From Clostridiales bacterium (GTDB lineage: Bacteria; Bacillota; Clostridia; Christensenellales; Pumilibacteraceae): 54,279 nucleotides of DNA. The stretch lies in assembly GCA_003533505.1 (NCBI GenBank), contig DQGD01000002.1:1-54279 (forward strand), given 5' to 3'. Each line of letters starts with the position of its first letter. Position 1 is the first letter of the stretch. The notes beneath the pieces were generated by a model. The model was given only the letters and a program-made list of their open reading frames with translations. It made no database searches and had not been told where the DNA came from. The translations under genes were made by a program, and so were the position numbers. Below are positions 49,452 through 54,279 of this stretch, in pieces.

Positions 49452-50654
49452 ATGGCAAAGATAACCTACAAGACCCCGATTGTCGAGATGCAGGGCGACG
49501 AAATGACGAGAGTGCTCTGGGATTGGATTAAAGAGATTTTAATCGAGCCTTACGTCGAGCTCAACACCGAGTTTTACGACCTCGGGCTCGTCAATCGCGA
49601 AAAGACCGCCGACAAGGTGACGACAGAGGCTGCGGAAGCGATAAAGAAATACCATGTGGGCGTAAAGTGCGCCACCATTACCCCCAACGCTCAGCGCGTC
49701 AAGGAGTATAACCTGTCGAAAATGTGGCTGTCGCCCAACGGCACTATCCGCGCGGCGCTCGATGGCACCGTTTTCCGCGCGCCCATTCTCGTGGACGGAA
49801 TAAAACCGTATATCCCCGGCTGGACTAAGCCCATTACCATTGCCCGTCACGCCTACGGCGACGTTTATCGCAACTGCGAAATCCGCGTCGACGGAGCGGC
49901 TACCGCCGAACTCGTCGTCAAATACGAGGACGGCAGAGAGGAGCGGAAAAAGATTGCCGATTTCCCGGGAGCGGGCGTGGTGCAGGGCATACATAACCTC
50001 GACGCGTCGATAAGCTCGTTCGCGCGCTCGTGCTTCAACTATGCGCTGTCCACACGGCAGGACGTGTGGTTCGCGACCAAGGACACGATAAGCAAGACCT
50101 ACGACCACCGCTTCAAGGACGTTTTCGCCGAAATCTATGAGGGCGAGTATAAGGACAGGTTTGAAAAAGAGGGCATAAAGTACGAGTACACGCTTATCGA
50201 CGATTCCGTCGCGCGCATAATCCGCAGCAACGGCGGCTTTATCTGGGCGCTTAAAAACTACGACGGCGACGTGATGAGCGACATGGTGGCGACGGCTTAC
50301 GGCTCGCTCGCCATGATGACCAGCGTGCTCGTTTCCCCCGACGGCAATTACGAGTTCGAGGCGGCGCACGGCACCGTCACGCGCCACTACTACAAGCACA
50401 TAAACGGCGAGGAGACCTCCACCAATCCCGTCGCGACTATTTTCGCCTGGAGCGGCGCGCTGAGAAAACGCGGCGAATCGGAGAACAATGCCGAGCTCAC
50501 GGGCTTTGCGGACAGGCTGGAAAAGGCGACTATCGAAACCGTTTCTTCGGGCTTTATGACGGGCGACCTTATCGGGCTTTTCCACAGGGGCGGCGTAACC
50601 CCCGAAAAGCTTTCGAGCCGCGACTTCCTGCTTAAAATCGCCGAAAGACTGTAA
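49452..50654 (+). CDS. icd: NADP-dependent isocitrate dehydrogenase, homodimeric eukaryote-like type
   Basis: Oxidises isocitrate to 2-oxoglutarate, in such anaerobes mainly to supply glutamate. 400 residues. The sequence is of the eukaryotic/type II IDH class: VEMQGDEMTRVLW near 12, CATITPNAQRVKEYNL near 74, SPNGTIRAALDGTVFRAPI near 95, the substrate Arg in RHAYGDVYR near 132, the metal-binding Asp in YDGDVMSDMVATAYGSL near 275 and EAAHGTVTRHYYKH near 305 for NADP binding. GGAGG ribosome site. No aconitase or citrate synthase gene is beside it. Confidence 0.94.
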   Translation: MAKITYKTPIVEMQGDEMTRVLWDWIKEILIEPYVELNTEFYDLGLVNREKTADKVTTEAAEAIKKYHVGVKCATITPNAQRVKEYNLSKMWLSPNGTIRAALDGTVFRAPILVDGIKPYIPGWTKPITIARHAYGDVYRNCEIRVDGAATAELVVKYEDGREERKKIADFPGAGVVQGIHNLDASISSFARSCFNYALSTRQDVWFATKDTISKTYDHRFKDVFAEIYEGEYKDRFEKEGIKYEYTLIDDSVARIIRSNGGFIWALKNYDGDVMSDMVATAYGSLAMMTSVLVSPDGNYEFEAAHGTVTRHYYKHINGEETSTNPVATIFAWSGALRKRGESENNAELTGFADRLEKATIETVSSGFMTGDLIGLFHRGGVTPEKLSSRDFLLKIAERL

Positions 50655-50796
50655 CGCGCGTTATCGTTTCTCACGGCTGTATGCTCGGCACGAGAAGCGA
50701 CGTGTAATTTAGTGCGGATTTATTGTCGGCGATTTAATAAAGATTATCGGAATATATAATATTAAAAGAAAGTTAAGAAATCAGGAAGAAGATATA

Positions 50797-50836
50797 AACG
50801 CTTGTTACGGGTAAAACCGTCGCAAGCGTTTTTTTT
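50797..50836 (+). terminator. Terminator downstream of icd
   Basis: AACGCTTG and CAAGCGTT form the outer stem (50797-50830) with inner ACGG/CCGT pairing, followed by a run of seven or more T. It lies about 140 bp after the icd stop. Confidence 0.8.
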
Positions 50837-50868
50837 GTATCGAGTAATTGTTTTAACGGGTAATACCT

Positions 50869-50886
50869 CGCTCCATGCATGGAGCG
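50869..50886. repeat. 18-bp perfect palindrome
   Basis: CGCTCCATGCATGGAGCG reads the same on both strands. It stands alone between icd and the mobile element; a protein-binding site or a repeat end is possible. Confidence 0.6.
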
Positions 50887-50902
50887 AAAGCCGACCATAT
50901 AC

Positions 50903-50930
50903 GTCATTCCGAGGCTCAGCCAATGAATCT
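50903..50930 (+). repeat. Dispersed repeat, partial copy E
   Basis: Begins GTCATTCCGAGGCTC and ends GAATCT; a short member of the GTC(A/G)TTCCGAG family. Confidence 0.45.
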
Positions 50931-50940
50931 AACGAATCGT

Positions 50941-51012
50941 AATATTATAATAATTATGCGCCTACGGCTGGATTTTCAGGGCCGCGCCGTCGCTCCGCTC
51001 GGAACGACATAA
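50941..51012 (-). repeat. Dispersed repeat, copy B
   Basis: On the minus strand: CCTTATGTCGTTCCGAGCGG, then AGCGACGGCGCGGCCCTGAA and AATCC. Aligns along most of its length with copy A at 22030-22106. Confidence 0.6.
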
Positions 51013-51102
51013 GGTTTTATTATTCTTATATCCCGTCGTTTCGGTGACTTGCTTGGCTTTATATTCTTACCCGGGGAATGTTGGTTATTCGTGGGGAATT
51101 AT

Positions 51103-51134
51103 ACGGGTAGGTAGTTTATTGCCTACCCGTTTTT
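51103..51134. terminator. Hairpin at the left edge of the mobile element
   Basis: ACGGGTAGG (51103-51111)/CCTACCCGT (51122-51130) with a 10-nt loop and TTTT on the plus strand. It lies 28 bp beyond the recombinase stop, at the switch from backbone to AT-rich DNA. Confidence 0.65.
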
Positions 51135-51161
51135 CGTTTCCTCACGCCATTTTAATGCGTT

Positions 51162-52814
51162 TTAATCCGAACCGTATTGTGGCAAATTGATTGCCCCGAC
51201 GAATTTGTAAATAATTTCAACGTCTTGCATTTTTCTGCCGTCGTATCGTTCCGTTTCGCCTATATAAATTTTTTCAATGAAACTATTTAGAATCTCCGGC
51301 GTCAACTCTTGAATTTCCGTGTAAGCCTTTACGATTTTAAGGAATTTCGAGAGTTTTTCCTCGTCCTGAACGGATGCGGTGAGAGCGTTTTGTAACTCAA
51401 TGGTTTTTTGTTTCAAGTCATTACCTTCGTCCTCGTAAGATTTTGCAAGAAAGTCAAAGCGTTCGTCGGTAATTCTGCCGCTTACGTTGTCCTCGTAGAG
51501 TTTGCGGATAATTTTACCTATTTCTTCCTGTCTGTCGGAAAGCCGTTTTATCTCGGCTTTCGTTTTAGTCTGAAACTTTTCCGTTTCTTTTTTAGAGCCC
51601 GACAAATATTCGTCCGTAAATTCTTTTTCGTGCAGAAAAACGTATTCGCATACCTTTTGTAAATCGCTTTTTACAACTTCGGTAAGTTCCGACACCAAAA
51701 TTCGATGACTGCTACATAGACCTTTCTTTTTCTTTCTATAAGTAGCACATGAGAAATTGTCTGCTTCCCGATGTTTTGCAATTCGTTGTATCGTGAGACG
51801 ATTGCCGCAATCAGCACAGAAAAGCAACCCCGAAAACATATTCGGCTCGTTGAATTTCGTATAAGCGCGCTTTACGTTTCTCATCTGTTGCACCGTTTCA
51901 AAAGTTTTTTCATCTATAATAGCCTCTTGCGTGTTACGATAGATTACCCAACCTTCTTTCGGTAAGCGAACTTGTTTCTTGTTTTTATACGATTTTTTCG
52001 CTGTTTGAAAATTTATCGTATGCCCGACATAAGCAACTTGGTCAAGCATATTTTTTATTGTGCCGACACTCCATATTTCCGGATATTCGCTCAGTTTATG
52101 TATGGAACGACCGCGATGAATATTGTATAGTTGCGGCGTTTCAACTTTTTCTTCCGTTAATTTTCTTGCAATTTCAGGCATCCGAACGCCGTCAACAAAC
52201 ATTTGGAATATCCGTCTGACCGTACCCGCGGCTTCTTCGTCTATAATCCATTTGTCTTTATCGTTCGGATCTTTTTTATATCCAAACGGGGGATTAGTCG
52301 TAAGATGCTTACCGGAATTACCTTTTGCTTTGAATACGGCGCGGATTTTCTTTGAAGTGTCCTTTGCATACCACTCGTTAAATACGTTTTTGAAAGGCGT
52401 TAAGTCGTTTTCCGTCTGGATATTGCTGTCAACGTTATCGTTTATTGCGATAAACCGAATATCCAGATTTGAGAAATAAATTTCGGTGTAATACCCGACC
52501 ATTATATAATCTCGTCCGAATCTCGACATATCCTTTACGATAACTGTTGAAAGTTTCCCTTCTTCCGCGTCCGCCATAAGCCGTTGAAAATCGGGACGAT
52601 TGAAATTCGTTCCCGAATAGCCGTCGTCAACGTAAAATTTGCAATTTACAAAACCGTGTTCTTTTGCGTATTTTGCAAGAATTTCTTTCTGATGAACGAT
52701 ACTGTTGCTGTCCCCGATTTGTTCGTCGTCCTTTGAAAGTCGGCAATAAAGTGCCGTCACATCACCTCCGTAGTAATATTTTTTATTGTTTTTTATCGCT
52801 ATTTGTCCTATCAT
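51162..52814 (-). CDS. Large serine recombinase, TnpX/TndX-like
   Basis: Site-specific recombinase that excises and inserts the element. 550 residues. N-terminal resolvase domain with catalytic Ser27 in YCRLSKDDE and the conserved DDGYSGTNFNRPDFQ and KDMSRFGRDYI; a recombinase domain (about 175-285; NPPFGYKKDP, IKNMLDQVAYVGH); a zinc ribbon with CADCGNRL and later Cys near 335-375; a coiled-coil stretch (420-500) and C-terminal tail. GGAGG 8 bp before the ATG. The ATG overlaps the stop of the TnpW-like gene (ATGA). Full length, apparently intact. Confidence 0.93.
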   Translation of the reverse strand: MIGQIAIKNNKKYYYGGDVTALYCRLSKDDEQIGDSNSIVHQKEILAKYAKEHGFVNCKFYVDDGYSGTNFNRPDFQRLMADAEEGKLSTVIVKDMSRFGRDYIMVGYYTEIYFSNLDIRFIAINDNVDSNIQTENDLTPFKNVFNEWYAKDTSKKIRAVFKAKGNSGKHLTTNPPFGYKKDPNDKDKWIIDEEAAGTVRRIFQMFVDGVRMPEIARKLTEEKVETPQLYNIHRGRSIHKLSEYPEIWSVGTIKNMLDQVAYVGHTINFQTAKKSYKNKKQVRLPKEGWVIYRNTQEAIIDEKTFETVQQMRNVKRAYTKFNEPNMFSGLLFCADCGNRLTIQRIAKHREADNFSCATYRKKKKGLCSSHRILVSELTEVVKSDLQKVCEYVFLHEKEFTDEYLSGSKKETEKFQTKTKAEIKRLSDRQEEIGKIIRKLYEDNVSGRITDERFDFLAKSYEDEGNDLKQKTIELQNALTASVQDEEKLSKFLKIVKAYTEIQELTPEILNSFIEKIYIGETERYDGRKMQDVEIIYKFVGAINLPQYGSD

Positions 52815-53041
52815 AATTGTTTACCTCCGTTATGCGGCAAACAGCGAGTTCGTACCGATTCGCCCGATTGTATCCGCGCGCTTTGGCGGGTTATCAGGCG
52901 TTTCATAATATCGAGAGGAGTATCTGTTGCACCGAATTGTTCCCGAGCTACCACAACAAAGGTTTTATCCCCGATGGGGTGATACTCTAATCTGTAATTG
53001 TAATCGTTTTCTTGTCTTTTAGCCGTATTTTCCGTAAATAT
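52811..53041 (-). CDS. TnpW-like small transposon protein, non-standard start
   Basis: An open frame with no ATG, GTG or TTG near its 5' end, ending in a TGA that overlaps the recombinase ATG. Reading from the ATA at 53041 (or ATT at 53044), just after an AAGGAG at 53050-53045, gives about 76 residues: ITENTAKRQENDYNYRLEYH, then PIGDKTFVVVAREQFGATDT and PLDIMKRLITRQ. The pattern (YxYRxxYxIGxxTFxVxxxE then a helix with KRLI) matches TnpW of Tn4451-like elements, which sits at this place. Either it uses a rare start codon, or an upstream change removed the normal one. Role of TnpW unknown. Confidence 0.6.
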   Translation of the reverse strand: MFTENTAKRQENDYNYRLEYHPIGDKTFVVVAREQFGATDTPLDIMKRLITRQSARIQSGESVRTRCLPHNGGKQL

Positions 53042-53089
53042 AATCTCCTTATCAATGATTTATTTACGTAAAACGGCAGGAAGGGCGGC

Positions 53090-53314
53090 TTACAATTTGC
53101 CGTCTTTTTTCATGTTTTTCAAGGTTTCATAGCCTTCCTTTATCAACCGGACTTTCGTTATTCCGTTTTCTTCGAGAAAAGCGTTTATCTCATCATATAA
53201 GGCTCTCGGTATCATCGTTCCGAAATTGCCGCTCGCTTGCTTTCTCTTTTCCTTATTCTTTTCTTCATACTTCCTGCGCGTTTTACGCACGGGAGTATCT
53301 TCTTTCCGTTCCAT
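53090..53314 (-). CDS. Small basic RHH-like protein of the mobile element
   Basis: 74 residues from the ATG at 53314 with GGAGG upstream; the frame is open further upstream but those residues precede the ribosome site. A very basic, Lys/Arg/Glu-rich first third (MERKEDTPVRKTRRKYEEKN) is followed by NFGTMIPRALYDEINAFLEE and NGITKVRLIKEGYETLK, a strand-helix-helix pattern as in ribbon-helix-helix DNA-binding proteins. Such proteins accompany relaxases in clostridial mobilizable elements and may act as auxiliary mobilisation protein or regulator. Promoter TTGACT-17-TATAAT lies 40 bp upstream. Confidence 0.6.
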   Translation of the reverse strand: MERKEDTPVRKTRRKYEEKNKEKRKQASGNFGTMIPRALYDEINAFLEENGITKVRLIKEGYETLKNMKKDGKL

Positions 53315-53354
53315 TAAGTTAAACCTCCGAAAATATAAAATCGTATTGATACAT

Positions 53355-53383
53355 ATTATATCGGTTTTACGCTCAGGAGTCAA
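53355..53383 (-). promoter_or_regulatory. Promoter of the RHH-tnpW-recombinase operon
   Basis: On the minus strand TTGACT (53383-53378), 17 bp, TATAAT (53360-53355). It separates these genes from the relaxase gene, whose stop is 33 bp upstream. Confidence 0.75.
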
Positions 53384-53415
53384 GCTCTTTTTGTGAACGG
53401 GCAGAAAATATCCCT

Positions 53416-54279
53416 TTATTTCTTATAATTGTCGTTATTATTTAGTTTTTCTTGTCTTTTGCGTTCTTCTTCGATTTCCGCTTCTATCTGTTGCAATCGC
53501 GGAACTTGCCGAACGACGTCGGGCGTGAATAGAGAAAGAACGGAATCGAAAAAGCTGCCGATTGTTTTCGGCTTTCCGTGGACTATACGCCGATATTCCG
53601 TCGGATTTGTTCTTGCAAGTTCTTTGCCGACGTTTGTATAGTGGGAATTGTTCTCCTTTTCCTTTTGCAATGCTTCCGATTTTTTTGCATATAATAATGC
53701 TTCGTCCATAGATTTCGTAAGCCGCTTTGAAAGGTCGGCATTGTCTGCCGTTAAAGCAATTACTTGCTCTTGTAACTTTCCGCGTTTTTTCGGAATATTC
53801 CCGCTTTTTGCCTCGGTTAAAGCGTCCGCATAAACCTGATTTTCTTCCCGTACCGCTTCCGCTTGCTCGATTATCTTTTTCGCCTTAAATTCGGCGGTGG
53901 AAAGATGTTTCTTCTGACTTCCTTCTTTTCCGCGCTGTAAGCCCCAACGTTTTCCAACTGTTTCGTAAAAATCCGTTTGTAATTGCTGTAATTGTGGTTT
54001 ATCAAAAAGTTGTTTACTGCAAAGTCTGCCGTCTTTTGTTACGGGCATCAGGTTTAAGTGCATATGCGGGGTTGTCTCGTCGTTATGTACTACCGCCGCG
54101 ATAACGTTTTCTTCGCCGTAACGCTCTGCAAAGAATTGGTAACAGTCCGAGAAAAAGTTATATTGTTCTATCTTGGCTACACCGTCGAAAAAAGTTTTAT
54201 CCGAGCCCAACACGAAAGAGTTCATAACAACCGCGTCTTTGCGCGGGGATAAACCTAACTCTTTTATTCTGCCGTTTAT
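53416..54279 (-). CDS. MobA/MobL-family relaxase, 5' part outside the window
   Basis: Nicks the origin of transfer and pilots the strand during mobilisation. The frame is open to the right edge (the last visible codons read INGRIKELGLSPRKDAVV before an internal Met at 54225), so the N-terminus is cut off. The relaxase metal motif is present: AAVVHNDETTPHMHLNLMPV, with HxDExxPHxH. After it come a KKHLSTAEFKAKK segment and a long charged coiled-coil tail (residues following HLSTAEF to the end) as in Mob_Pre proteins. No oriT could be identified; it would lie beyond the edge. Confidence 0.88.
   Translation of the reverse strand: MNGRIKELGLSPRKDAVVMNSFVLGSDKTFFDGVAKIEQYNFFSDCYQFFAERYGEENVIAAVVHNDETTPHMHLNLMPVTKDGRLCSKQLFDKPQLQQLQTDFYETVGKRWGLQRGKEGSQKKHLSTAEFKAKKIIEQAEAVREENQVYADALTEAKSGNIPKKRGKLQEQVIALTADNADLSKRLTKSMDEALLYAKKSEALQKEKENNSHYTNVGKELARTNPTEYRRIVHGKPKTIGSFFDSVLSLFTPDVVRQVPRLQQIEAEIEEERKRQEKLNNNDNYKK

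Larger units (their letters stand above)
50837..51102. other. Gene-free region before the mobile element
   Basis: No supportable gene. It holds an 18-bp perfect palindrome CGCTCCATGCATGGAGCG (50869-50886) and two members of the dispersed repeat family (50903-50930 and 50941-51012). Confidence 0.55.
51135..54279. mobile_element. Integrative mobilizable element, Tn4451-like (right part beyond the window)
   Basis: All genes are on the minus strand and AT-rich compared with the backbone: relaxase, small RHH-like protein, TnpW-like protein, large serine recombinase. This set and order match mobilizable transposons of the Tn4451/Tn4453 kind. The recombinase is the last gene before one end, as in those elements. 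The left end is placed only roughly, between the hairpin at 51103-51134 and the recombinase stop; the other end lies outside the window, so no att pair can be compared. Confidence 0.75.

Overview
The window reads as a chromosomal segment of an anaerobic Gram-positive bacterium of the Clostridia type. Support comes from gene content (pyruvate:ferredoxin oxidoreductase, class III ribonucleotide reductase with its activase, luxS, the gatCAB transamidosome, a Ktr/Trk potassium system), the murB-PHP-whiA-dnaE-pfkA order typical of Firmicutes, GGAGG-type ribosome sites and sigma-A promoters of the TTGACA-17-TATAAT type. The backbone is GC-rich and uses many GAC, GCG and GGC codons. I cannot name a genus. 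No rRNA or tRNA gene was seen.

Layout. 1-9.8 kb (+): ktrB-ktrA, then murB, PHP phosphoesterase, whiA, dnaE with overlapping stops and starts, then pfkA. 9.9-12.7 kb (+): a three-gene TrpXYZ-like ABC importer. 12.8-13.4 kb: a small XRE repressor facing a strong promoter across three matching operators; that promoter makes only a short transcript ending in two terminator hairpins. 13.4-18.7 kb (-): an EIIC_2-type membrane protein and the large PFOR. 18.9-21.9 kb (-): nrdD-nrdG behind two NrdR boxes. 22-24 kb: an intergenic region carrying an array of five consecutive hairpins, luxS (-), and a divergent glutamate-5-kinase-like gene (+).

24.1-26.8 kb (+) is an AT-rich accessory island: XRE/ImmA pair, a DUF4417 protein, and a two-gene pair that looks like a small toxin module plus immunity protein. 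It ends in a tandem 29-bp repeat. 26.8-34.9 kb: lgt (-), gatCAB (+), a large exported membrane-anchored protein (+), a glycoside hydrolase family 2 enzyme (+). 35.1-41.6 kb: glmS (-), a small multidrug-export-type membrane protein (-), glmM (+), a large lipoprotein (-). 41.7-47.9 kb (+): an extracellular polysaccharide cluster (Wzz-like protein fused to a decayed tyrosine-kinase domain, CapD-like dehydratase, Wzy-like polymerase, glycosyltransferase). 48.1-50.7 kb (+): ddl and icd. From about 51.1 kb to the right edge (-): an AT-rich integrative mobilizable element of the Tn4451 kind (serine recombinase, TnpW-like protein, small RHH-like protein, MobA/MobL relaxase cut by the window edge).

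The common theme of the backbone is cell-envelope building: glmS and glmM supply glucosamine-1-phosphate for UDP-GlcNAc, murB and ddl supply peptidoglycan precursors, lgt lipidates proteins and the 42-48 kb cluster builds surface polysaccharide. An identical 19-bp element precedes both murB and ddl. The intergenic spaces carry a dispersed GTC(A/G)TTCCGAG repeat family.

The most unusual items are the XRE/three-operator switch at 13.1-13.4 kb, the hairpin array at 22.38-22.49 kb, the accessory island at 24.1-26.8 kb and the kinase-dead Wzz fusion at 41.9 kb.
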